From: Pontibacter sp. E15-1
GTDB lineage: Bacteria > Bacteroidota > Bacteroidia > Cytophagales > Hymenobacteraceae
Reading direction: 5' to 3'
NCBI RefSeq assembly: GCF_022601975.1
Contig: NZ_JAKVIR010000003.1
Location: 186,001-250,000 of the forward strand
DNA length: 64,000 nt
The position numbers and the translations under genes were made by a program. The notes under the pieces are model-generated. The model made no database searches, was not told the DNA's origin, and saw nothing but the letters and a program-made list of their open reading frames with translations. This document shows, piece after piece, positions 1 to 7,530 of this stretch; positions within the stretch are counted from its first letter, which is position 1, and each line of letters starts with the position of its first letter.

Positions 1-884
1 AAGCTGATGCTCGTGTTGAGCACGTTATAGTGATCGCCCTCCCGCACGATGCGCTCGCGCAGGCCGTCTTGCAGGTAAAACAGGTTGATCTCGCGGGAGA
101 ATACCTGCGGCTTATACCCCAGCTCGTCCAGTTGGGCGCTCGTCTCCTCCACCAGCCTGTTCGACAGCTGCTCGGTCAGTTCCTTTTCCACTACCGGGGT
201 CAGGGCTTTCTTCAGGCCGGCATGGTCTCCGTCGATGCTCACCAGGCCGTATGCCCCGAAAAGGGCGTGCGTGATGGCGCGCGTGGCGTCTGCCAGGTTG
301 TTGCTGTTGCGGTAGGCGTCCTCAAAAATGGGGTATGCCTCCGGCAGTTCTGCCAGCAGCGTCTCCATGTCGCTGGTCGAGAAACGGCCCACGGCCCCCT
401 TCTGATCCGACTCCCAGGTATACTGCTTGCCAAACAGGCTGAAATGGTTGATCTCGGCAAAGTCGTGGTCTTCGGTGGCCATCCAGTATACCGGCACAAA
501 GTGGTAGTCGGGGTACTGCTGCTGCAGTTGCCTGCAGGTGTTGATGGCGGTGATGATCTTGTAGACAAAGTAGAGCGGGCCCGTGAAGATGTTGAGCTGG
601 TGGCCCGTGGTGATGGTATACGTGTTGGGCTGCAGCAGCAGGTCGATGTTCTGCTGCACATTGGGGTTGATACTGGCAACGGAAGTATACTGCTCCTGCA
701 GGGCCTGGTGCAGGGTATGGCGCTGTGCCTCGCCGAAGCTTTTCTCCTGCAGCTGCGCCCCGAAGGCCTCCAGCGTGGGGAAGTGGTTGTAGAACGGCCG
801 CAGCTTTTCGCTGCGACAGAGATAATCGGATATCGTTTGGGAGAATGCGCCGGTGGCGGCGTAGTCTGTGGTAGTGATTTTCAT
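1..884 (-). CDS. bshC: Bacillithiol biosynthesis cysteine-adding enzyme BshC (C-terminus cut by window edge)
   Basis: BshC adds cysteine to glucosaminyl-malate, the last step of bacillithiol synthesis, in the cytoplasm. The reverse strand is open from about 905 to the window edge and encodes roughly 295 of the usual ~530 residues. Recognisable family blocks are TGHQLNIFTGPLYFVYKI, VPVYWMATEDHDFAEINHF and the region around FGAYGLVSIDGD. Three in-frame ATG codons (905, 899, 884) are possible starts; 884 is chosen because family members usually begin a few residues before the YxxTGxFS motif seen here. The C-terminal coiled-coil part lies outside the window. Bacillithiol genes are known in many Bacteroidota. 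The family call is firm; the exact start is not. Confidence 0.9.
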   Translation of the reverse strand, partial: MKITTTDYAATGAFSQTISDYLCRSEKLRPFYNHFPTLEAFGAQLQEKSFGEAQRHTLHQALQEQYTSVASINPNVQQNIDLLLQPNTYTITTGHQLNIFTGPLYFVYKIITAINTCRQLQQQYPDYHFVPVYWMATEDHDFAEINHFSLFGKQYTWESDQKGAVGRFSTSDMETLLAELPEAYPIFEDAYRNSNNLADATRAITHALFGAYGLVSIDGDHAGLKKALTPVVEKELTEQLSNRLVEETSAQLDELGYKPQVFSREINLFYLQDGLRERIVREGDHYNVLNTSIS

Positions 885-905
885 CGAGGATACTTCCATC
901 TGCAT

Positions 906-1215
906 GTTTTTGCCTTGGGTATAGCCTCTTTAACAGCTAACCCCGAAATGTGTTGCAGCCAACCCGTATTTTACCGGCTGCACCACAAAGTAACTGCTTT
1001 ATTCCGGGTTTTGCAGGAGATCCGACAGAAAGCAGGAGGCAGGGTATGCGCGACACCACTGGCACCGGGGATGCGTCTGCATACCGTCCGCCGGCGCAGG
1101 TCTTCGGCACGCTCCCTCCCCCTGGTAACAGAACGCGCCGGAAACAGGTATAGAGAGAACGGCAAAGCCGGTGAAGCAGCAGTGAAACCGACCTCCACGC
1201 ACCAAAACCATACCT
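906..1215. other. Intergenic stretch between bshC and a small unknown gene
   Basis: About 310 bases separating the divergent bshC and the small plus-strand gene. The reading frames here are shadows with no recognisable protein. It should hold the promoters of both genes, but no clean TAnnTTTG box was found; the nearest is a 7-of-8 match on the minus strand near 1007-1014. No hairpin or repeat was noticed. Confidence 0.5.
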
Positions 1216-1473
1216 ATGGCTTCTCCCAGAACGTTATCCCCCGCCCCCGAGGCGCATCCGTCGCAGCGGCTTATCCGAAGCATTCTGGAGCAACCCACCA
1301 GGTACGAGCCGGACCGCGAGATTGTGTACCGCAACCTGGAGGGCTATTTCGCCATACCTATACCGGCGGCCAACGTGTCGGCAGAAGACCTGATCCTGCA
1401 CATGGGGCAGTTCTCTGCCAGCGGCAAGATCGACAAGAAAAGAATCAAGAAGGAGTTGGCGGCAGAAGCCTGA
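1216..1473 (+). CDS. Small hypothetical protein (85 aa)
   Basis: Not recognised. The frame encodes a soluble 85-residue protein, mixed in character over its first 40 residues and ending in a strongly basic helix-like segment (KIDKKRIKKELAAEA). Residues 20-70 have normal amino-acid balance (EQPTRYEPDREIVYRNLEGYF), unlike the arginine- or proline-rich shadows nearby, which is why it is kept. No signal peptide, membrane segment or cysteine. It lies 57 bases before the PH-domain gene on the same strand, so the two may be co-transcribed. A 92-codon minus-strand frame covers the same bases but looks less protein-like. Confidence 0.55.
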   Translation: MASPRTLSPAPEAHPSQRLIRSILEQPTRYEPDREIVYRNLEGYFAIPIPAANVSAEDLILHMGQFSASGKIDKKRIKKELAAEA

Positions 1474-1530
1474 GCCGCATCGCTGCCACCTTTTGTGTTT
1501 TATACCTACCAATTAACTAACAAGAGAAAA

Positions 1531-1911
1531 ATGGGTTTACTAAGCGGAATGATGGGACACGCCTCCGAGGTGTCCCTCGAAAAGATAACCAATGAGTTTC
1601 AGCCAATCCTGATTGAGGACGAGCGCATCGAAAGGGCCTACAAGCTGATCCGGGACATGCTGGTGTTTACCACCAAGCGCCTCATCCTGGTGAACAAGCA
1701 GGGCCTCACCGGCACCAAAGTCGAGTACCAGAGTGTTCCTTACGGCAGCATCAAAACGTTTTCCAAGGAAAGCGCCGGCATCGGCGACCTGGACGCAGAA
1801 CTCAAAATCTGGCTGACCGGGGACCTGGAGCCCACCATCAAGCAGGACTTCAGGAAGGGCGACAACATCAACGAAGCCTACCGGGTGCTGAGCCGCCATG
1901 TGCTGAAGTAG
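1531..1911 (+). CDS. PH domain-containing protein (bacterial PH_1/DUF1696 type, 126 aa)
   Basis: A single-domain cytoplasmic protein of the bacterial pleckstrin-homology family. It shows the family pattern: an N-terminal helix, then ILIEDERIERAYKLIRDMLVFTTKRLILVNKQG, where the FTTKRLI strand is the family hallmark, then VEYQSVPYGSIKTFS and a C-terminal helix. The function of these stand-alone PH proteins is not established. ATG 1531 is preferred over an upstream in-frame start at 1495 because the protein then begins MGLLSGMMG, the usual start of the family. An inverted repeat 33 bases after the stop may end the transcript. Confidence 0.87.
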   Translation: MGLLSGMMGHASEVSLEKITNEFQPILIEDERIERAYKLIRDMLVFTTKRLILVNKQGLTGTKVEYQSVPYGSIKTFSKESAGIGDLDAELKIWLTGDLEPTIKQDFRKGDNINEAYRVLSRHVLK

Positions 1912-1944
1912 GCTCGAACAAACGAACTGTCTCACTTTTATACC

Positions 1945-1980
1945 TTCAGGCCCAGGGAGCACGGTTTCCCTGGGCCTGAA
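1945..1980 (+). terminator. Hairpin after the PH-domain gene
   Basis: A 14-base perfect stem (TTCAGGCCCAGGGA with TCCCTGGGCCTGAA) and an 8-base loop begin 33 bases after the stop codon. No T-run follows, so it may be an RNA-stabilising end rather than a classical intrinsic terminator. Confidence 0.6.
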
Positions 1981-2389
1981 ACGTGTATGCCCATACCCAT
2001 ACCCCCGTCATCCCTCCTAAACGGCTGCAGTCTATACCCCCTTCCCGAAACATCCCTCCAAGCGTTCTGTACTGCCTCCCGGAGGTATAAAACCCGGCAT
2101 TGACTTTCTTCTGCCATACCCTTCCGCAAACGGCCAGCCCCGGGTGGCACGCTGCATTGCATTTTTTTACTGCTCCTGTGCGGGCCACGCATTCAGTGTG
2201 CTCACTACAAACAAGTTATAGTGGTACTATATTTTCACTTTTATGCGATAAAGCAGGATGCCTCAGGATAGCCTTCGGTATAAGAATGGCTAAAATTGAT
2301 CTAAACGAATGCCAGACGGGCTTTTTTGCTTTTCAGACAGCACACACTGGCCTGGCATTATTTCTTCACTTTATAAAAATTGGTAGCCA
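1981..2389. other. Intergenic region upstream of the rhamnogalacturonan lyase
   Basis: About 400 bases without a supported gene. The first half is GC-rich; the last 170 bases before the lyase start are AT-richer and probably contain its promoter. No exact TAnnTTTG box was found; a near match (TATATTTT) lies at about 2229-2236. Several TATACC/GGTATA words occur here. Confidence 0.5.
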
Positions 2390-5300
2390 ATGAAAAATCT
2401 TTTACAGAGAGTAAAGAAGAATAATAAATGGGCCGGGCGAGTTGGCATCGCGATGCTGCTTTCCCTCTTTTCCACACAGGCGTTCAGCCAGACTGCCGAC
2501 TGGGTCGGCAGCGTGAGCACAGACTATTTTGATGTGGCCAACTGGAGCCAGCCCGTGGATTTCGCCAACATTTCGTCCACCACATTGGTCATCCGCCCCG
2601 GTGCCCCGCACTACCCTGTGCATAGCGGGGGCAGCGCGACGACAAATAGCCGGCCCGACAGAGTGAACATCGCACCCGATGGCAACCTCACGGTGAACGG
2701 CACGCTCTACCCCTGGAACAACGACTACATAAACGGCACCCTGACGGTAAACGCCCCGGCAGACCTGAACATGCGCCGGGATATGTATGTTGCCACCGAG
2801 GCCAACACAAACGCGACCATCACCATCAACGGCGGGTCTGTGTCTACAAAATATGCCGTGCGGGCTTCTACCGGAGCCGCAAGCCATACCACCCTTACCG
2901 TGGCCGGAGGCGCCCTGTGGGTGGGCACTGACCTGGCTTTGGCTACAACCGAGGGCACCACCGCCGACCTGAACGTTTCTGGCGGCACCGCAAACATCCT
3001 GGGCCGCCTGTACGTGGGCGCGGGAGGCAAAATTCACATCAGTGCCCTGGGCATGCTTAAGGTTGCGGGAGACCAGCGAACGCAGCTGAATGACCTGGTG
3101 ACTGCCGGGCAGCTCACGGTGCAGGCCGGAAAAACGCTGGACATCTCCTTCGACGGCACCAACACCGCCGCAGCCATTTACCAGGACCCGAACAGCATGA
3201 TCCGGGAATACGCCAACGAGGTGGTGCTGAGCAACGGGGTGCTGACGGCCAGGATAGACAAGGCGACCAGCAACATCACCTCCCTGAAGCTAAACGACGT
3301 GGAGCAGCTGAACGTGCTGGGCGACAGAAGAAAAGGCACCTACTACGATTTCCAGACGTCCTACGGCTTCGAGACCATGTATAACTGCGTGTACTCGGTG
3401 AAGGTGGAGAACGAGAACATGGTGGACATCTCCTTTAAGCGCACCTACAACCCGGCCACCGGCCAGGTGACGCCCGCAGACGCCGACATCCATTACGTGC
3501 TGCACAAGAACGACACCGGCCTGTACTCTTACTCCATCCTGGAGCACAAGCCAGAGTACCCCGCCTTCGACCTGGGCTCGTGGCGCATGGTGCAGTGGAT
3601 AAACCACGACGGAAGCGACTACCTGACTGAGCGCATCTACGTGGACGAGCTGCGCAACTGGGAAATGCCCTCCGTGACTGACTTCAACAACGCCGAGGCT
3701 ACCCCCATCCAAGAGATCGTGAAGCTGACCACAGGCGTGCGCGCCGGCAAGTACGACGGCAAGTATGAGTACACAGCTCCGTTCTGGGGTGAGGGCGCGG
3801 GCGTGTATGGCCATGCCAGCAACAAGAACAACATCGGCACCTGGATCATCATGCCAAACCCCGAGTACCTGAACGGGGGGCCGACGCACCAGGACCTGAT
3901 CGCGGCGGCAGGCATCAACCACGTGCTGCTAAACGGGCTGCACTACGGCGACAAGGCCTTTGTGATACCCCAGGGAGAGCAGTGGAGCAAGATGTATGGC
4001 CCTTTCCTGATGTATAGCAGTGCAAAGGCCACCGGCGATGAGAACTGGGCCGACGCCAAACAAAGAGCCAAAGAGGAAGAAGCCAAATGGCCTTACGCCT
4101 GGCTGACCGACGTTCCGGAGTACCCGCTGGCCGACGCAAGGGGCGGCGTTTCCGGCAAGTTCATGATCACAGACCCAGCCAAGCCCGCCCTTACCGGTGC
4201 CGATGCCTGGGTGGGTGTGACCAAGATCAGCAACGCCGACAACCAGTGGCAGCATGAGGCAAAGAACTACCATTACTGGGTAAAAACCAACGCAGACGGC
4301 TCCTTCACGATCCCGAACGTGCGGCCGGGCACCTATAGCTTTTACGCCTACACCGACGGCGCCGTGGGCGAATACGCCATACCGGATGTGACCGTGACGG
4401 CGGGAGGCGACAACAACCTCGGTGACGTGACCTGGAACATCGCCCGCGCCAACGGCAAGATCCTGTGGGAGGTTGGCGTGCCGAACCGGAAAAGCGATGA
4501 GTTCAAGCTCGGTGCGTTTGATTATGCCGAAGGCTTTGTGGAGCGGAAGTTCCGCGACACCTTCCCAGGGGTGATCGAGTATAACACGCAGGCCAACAAC
4601 TGGGCCGATGTGTTGCCTTACGCCCATACCAAGTACCCTACCGAGGAATTTGCGCCGGGCGACGGCTGGAAATGGCGGTTTAACTTCACGATGCCAGCCA
4701 ACATGCCGACAGAGGGCGATGCCAAGCTGACGATTGCCTACGCCAGCACCGACCACGCCCAGCAGTGGATTTATGTGAACGACGAGAGCAGGACGTTCAA
4801 GACATACTACCCTGACAACGGCGACGGCAACGCCTTCATCCGCCAGGCCAACTATGCCAAGTACTCTACCAAAGAAATCCTGATCCCGATGGACAAGCTT
4901 GTGCCGGGCGAGAACACGATTACCCTCCTGATGCCGTCTAACTCCGGTTGGGTGAGCCACCATATGTATGATTACATCAGTCTGGAGGCAAGCGTGCCGC
5001 CATTGGCTGCCACAGTAGCCGCCACCGACGTGACCTGCCACGGGGCCAGCGACGGCAAGATAACGTTCACCTTAAATGGTGGTGCTCCTGCCTATCAGGT
5101 GAAGGTTGGTGCAGCCGGCACCTATACCATGCATGCATCGCCGTATACCCTCGAGAACATGGCCGCGGGCACGTATACCGTTTATGTGAAAGACGCCTCA
5201 GGTGAGGAGGTAACATCGACGGTGACCATAAACGCCCCTGCCGCCATCGCGCTAAGCACATCAAAAGAGGACGTGAAAGGCAACAACCAGGACAACGGCA

Positions 5301-5737
5301 GCATCACGGCCACCTTCAGCGACGGCACCGCCCCATACCAGGTGAAGCTGGGCGCCGATGGCACGCTGTCCACACAGGCATCGCCTTACACATTCAGTGG
5401 CCTGGTGGCAGGCACCTATGCGGTACACATCGTGGACGCCAACGGGTGCGAGGTGGTGGAAAGCGTGGAAGTGGCCCAATCGGTGGTCACGGGGGTGAAA
5501 GGCCCACACGCAGGCACGCAGGCGCATATCTTCCCGAACCCTTCCAACAGCTCTTTCACGCTGCAGGTGCAGGGCAGGTTCTCGTATCAGATTCATGGCG
5601 CCACCACAGCCAAAGTAGTGGAGAAGGGGCACGGCCTGAACGAGACGCAAGTTGGCGAAGCCCTGGCTCCCGGCTATTACTACATCAGGGTGGAAGGAAA
5701 AGGCAAGCCATTCTACATCAAACTGCTTAAAAACTAG
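2390..5737 (+). CDS. Secreted family-4 rhamnogalacturonan lyase with SprB repeats and T9SS type-A sorting domain
   Basis: Predicted to cleave rhamnogalacturonan I of pectin by beta-elimination outside the cell. Order of domains in 1115 residues: signal peptide 1-34 (cut after AFSQ); a Gly/Thr/Asn-rich beta-strand region about 35-265; the PL4 catalytic domain about 268-545, with the GKYDGKY and GLHYGDK blocks holding the Lys (~453-457) and His518 that match the catalytic pair known in fungal RGL4; the Ig-like domain II (~583-680, SGKFMITD and YSFYAYTDG); the jelly-roll domain III (~690-870, WKWRFNFTMP and WIYVNDESRTF); two SprB-type repeats (~873-1035, DVTCHGASDGKI); and a T9SS C-terminal domain (~1040-1115, beginning HIFPNPSNSSF). 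No SusC/SusD or other pectin genes are adjacent. The catalytic assignment is from motif memory. Confidence 0.88.
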   Translation: MKNLLQRVKKNNKWAGRVGIAMLLSLFSTQAFSQTADWVGSVSTDYFDVANWSQPVDFANISSTTLVIRPGAPHYPVHSGGSATTNSRPDRVNIAPDGNLTVNGTLYPWNNDYINGTLTVNAPADLNMRRDMYVATEANTNATITINGGSVSTKYAVRASTGAASHTTLTVAGGALWVGTDLALATTEGTTADLNVSGGTANILGRLYVGAGGKIHISALGMLKVAGDQRTQLNDLVTAGQLTVQAGKTLDISFDGTNTAAAIYQDPNSMIREYANEVVLSNGVLTARIDKATSNITSLKLNDVEQLNVLGDRRKGTYYDFQTSYGFETMYNCVYSVKVENENMVDISFKRTYNPATGQVTPADADIHYVLHKNDTGLYSYSILEHKPEYPAFDLGSWRMVQWINHDGSDYLTERIYVDELRNWEMPSVTDFNNAEATPIQEIVKLTTGVRAGKYDGKYEYTAPFWGEGAGVYGHASNKNNIGTWIIMPNPEYLNGGPTHQDLIAAAGINHVLLNGLHYGDKAFVIPQGEQWSKMYGPFLMYSSAKATGDENWADAKQRAKEEEAKWPYAWLTDVPEYPLADARGGVSGKFMITDPAKPALTGADAWVGVTKISNADNQWQHEAKNYHYWVKTNADGSFTIPNVRPGTYSFYAYTDGAVGEYAIPDVTVTAGGDNNLGDVTWNIARANGKILWEVGVPNRKSDEFKLGAFDYAEGFVERKFRDTFPGVIEYNTQANNWADVLPYAHTKYPTEEFAPGDGWKWRFNFTMPANMPTEGDAKLTIAYASTDHAQQWIYVNDESRTFKTYYPDNGDGNAFIRQANYAKYSTKEILIPMDKLVPGENTITLLMPSNSGWVSHHMYDYISLEASVPPLAATVAATDVTCHGASDGKITFTLNGGAPAYQVKVGAAGTYTMHASPYTLENMAAGTYTVYVKDASGEEVTSTVTINAPAAIALSTSKEDVKGNNQDNGSITATFSDGTAPYQVKLGADGTLSTQASPYTFSGLVAGTYAVHIVDANGCEVVESVEVAQSVVTGVKGPHAGTQAHIFPNPSNSSFTLQVQGRFSYQIHGATTAKVVEKGHGLNETQVGEALAPGYYYIRVEGKGKPFYIKLLKN

Positions 5738-5773
5738 GTCACGCTTTTAGCCACAACAAAGCAGGACTGCTTT

Positions 5774-5810
5774 ATCCGCTATCAGGTATACATCTGGTAG
5801 CGGATTTTTT
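5774..5810 (+). terminator. Intrinsic terminator of the lyase gene
   Basis: The stem ATCCGCTA / TAGCGGAT is followed directly by a T-run, 37 bases after the lyase stop codon. This is a classic rho-independent layout on the plus strand. Confidence 0.8.
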
Positions 5811-5989
5811 ATGCGGCTATATGTATAGCGTATAGCGGCTTTATCAGATAGATTGAAAGTGATCGTGCAGTAGTCGCAAAAAATCATCCACCCACACCCT
5901 CCCAAAAGGGAGATTTCACTTGTTTATGAGTGCGTGTCATGCGTGCATAATCAACTGAAGTTGGTATACCCCCGAGTACCCTGTTAACG

Positions 5990-6026
5990 AAAGCGCCCTG
6001 CAGGCGATATACCTGCAGGGCGCTTT
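5990..6026. terminator. Hairpin between the lyase and rimO, probably ending rimO
   Basis: A 15-base perfect stem (AAAGCGCCCTGCAGG / CCTGCAGGGCGCTTT) with a 7-base loop lies 23 bases beyond the rimO stop. A-runs and T-runs on both sides let it work in either direction; rimO (minus) is the nearer gene. The 180 bases between this and the lyase terminator hold only a weak CTCCC/GGGAG inverted repeat near 5898-5911. Confidence 0.75.
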
Positions 6027-6048
6027 GTTTATATAAGGCAAATGCCTT

Positions 6049-7362
6049 TTATACTACTACCTCTCCATACAGGTCGAAGTCAGAAGAGTCGGTGATTTTT
6101 ACGTTGGCAAAGTCGCCGAGGCGGACGTAATTGCTGTCGGCGGGCACCAGCACCTCGTTGTCCACTTCCGGCGAGTCGTACTGCGTGCGGCCCACAAAGT
6201 AGCCGCTTTCCTTGCGGTCGAAGAGCACTTTGTAGGTCTTGCCTACTTTCTCCTCATTCAGCTCAACAGAGATTCCCTGCTGCAGCTCCATGATGGCATC
6301 GGCACGCTCCTGCTTCACCTCGTCCGGCACGTCGTCTGTCAGGGTATGGGAGTGCGTGTTCTCCTCGTGCGAGTACGTGAATATACCCAGGCGGTCAAAG
6401 CGCGTTTCCTCCACCCAGTCATACAGTTCCTGGAAGTCCTTGTCGGTTTCGCCGGGGTGGCCGGCAATCAGGGTTGTTCTCAAGGCGATGTCGGGCACGC
6501 GCTGCCGGATGGTGTCCACCAGCTCGATGGTGCGGCGCTTGCTGATGCCCCGGCGCATGGTCTTGAGCATGCTGTCGGAGATGTGCTGCAGCGGCATGTC
6601 CATGTACTTGCAGATGTTCTCGCGCTCGTTCATCACGTCAAACACCTCCATCGGAAACTGCGACGGGTACGCATACTGCATCCGGATCCAGTCGATGCCC
6701 TCCACATCCGACAGGTTGCGGAGCAGGTCGGCCAGCTTGCGCTCGCCGTAATGCTGCAGGCCGTAGTAGGTCAGGTCTTGGGCAATCAGCACCAGCTCTT
6801 TGGTGCCCATGCTGGCCAGGCGCTTCGCCTCCTTCACCAGGCTCTCAATCGGGCGGTCTACGTGCTTTCCGCGCATCAGGGGTATGGCGCAGAACGAGCA
6901 GGGACGGTTGCAGCCTTCGGCGATCTTGAAGTAGGCGAAGTGCGACGGCGTGGTGATCAGGCGCTCCCCGATCAGCTCGTGCTTGTAGTCGGCCTCCAGC
7001 TTTTTGAGCAGTTGCGGCAACTCCAGCGTGCCGAAATAGGCGTCCACCTGCGGGATCTCGGCCTCCAGAGAGTCTTTGTAGCGCTGCGAGAGGCAGCCCG
7101 TTACGTATAGCTTGTCAATCTGGCCGGCTTCTTTGGCATCGGCGTAGCGCAGAATGGTATCGATGGACTCCTGCTTGGCATTGTCGATAAAGCCGCAGGT
7201 ATTGACCACAATGATGTTGGAATCGTCTTTTTCGGACTCGTGCGCCACCTCAATCTCGTTGGCCCGCAACTGCCCCATCAGCACTTCCGAATCCACGAGG
7301 TTTTTGGAGCAGCCCAGCGTGATGACGTTTACTTTATCTTTCTTGAGTGTTCTTACTTTCAC
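6049..7362 (-). CDS. rimO: Ribosomal protein uS12 methylthiotransferase RimO
   Basis: A radical-SAM enzyme that adds a methylthio group to the conserved Asp of ribosomal protein uS12. With the GTG start at 7362 the protein has 437 residues, the normal length. Seen: an N-terminal UPF0004 domain with cluster cysteines C18 (TLGCSKN), C56 (NTCGF) and C90 (TGCLSQR); the radical-SAM motif C151-x3-C155-x2-C158 (CNRPCSFCAIP); and a C-terminal TRAM-like domain. The frame stays open upstream to a TTG at 7449, but that codon lies inside the -7 box of the likely promoter (7447-7454) and the extra 29 residues have no counterpart in the family. In relatives rimO commonly follows ftsY; here two genes stand between them. 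Confidence 0.95.
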   Translation of the reverse strand: MKVRTLKKDKVNVITLGCSKNLVDSEVLMGQLRANEIEVAHESEKDDSNIIVVNTCGFIDNAKQESIDTILRYADAKEAGQIDKLYVTGCLSQRYKDSLEAEIPQVDAYFGTLELPQLLKKLEADYKHELIGERLITTPSHFAYFKIAEGCNRPCSFCAIPLMRGKHVDRPIESLVKEAKRLASMGTKELVLIAQDLTYYGLQHYGERKLADLLRNLSDVEGIDWIRMQYAYPSQFPMEVFDVMNERENICKYMDMPLQHISDSMLKTMRRGISKRRTIELVDTIRQRVPDIALRTTLIAGHPGETDKDFQELYDWVEETRFDRLGIFTYSHEENTHSHTLTDDVPDEVKQERADAIMELQQGISVELNEEKVGKTYKVLFDRKESGYFVGRTQYDSPEVDNEVLVPADSNYVRLGDFANVKITDSSDFDLYGEVVV

Positions 7363-7446
7363 TTCGTTATCTAAATTAAGGAGCGTACGCGTTAGTAGTT
7401 GACAACCCCCGCTGGCACCGATTGGTTCGTTTTGGCAACGAAGATG

Positions 7447-7454
7447 CAAAGGTA
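7447..7454 (-). promoter_or_regulatory. Bacteroidota -7 box for rimO
   Basis: On the minus strand the bases read TACCTTTG, an exact TAnnTTTG match, 85 bases before the GTG start of rimO. No clear TTTG box lies about 20 bases upstream, where the neighbouring terminator hairpin sits. Confidence 0.6.
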
Positions 7455-7466
7455 CGACATGTTTGG

Positions 7467-7502
7467 TAAATAAAAGAACAGCCTGCTTTGTGGCAGGCTG
7501 TT
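7467..7502 (-). terminator. Intrinsic terminator of the 1786-residue T9SS protein gene
   Basis: Stem AACAGCCTGC / GCAGGCTGTT with a 6-base loop, followed on the minus strand by CTTTTATTT. It lies 29 bases after the stop codon, immediately upstream of the rimO promoter. Confidence 0.8.
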
Positions 7503-7530
7503 TAGAAGAAATCGGTTTCGCTGTGCCTGA

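Noticed and set aside
30..1520. Long plus-strand frame of 496 codons opposite bshC
   Set aside because: Shadow of bshC on the other strand; no recognisable protein and it runs through two smaller genes.
3929..5041. 370-codon minus-strand frame inside the rhamnogalacturonan lyase
   Set aside because: His/Val/Gly-rich mirror of a GC-rich gene; the lyase frame has clear domains.
7450..7530. Attenuator in the rimO leader
   Set aside because: The hairpin at 7467-7502 lies upstream of the rimO -7 box and has its T-run oriented as the terminator of the preceding minus-strand gene.
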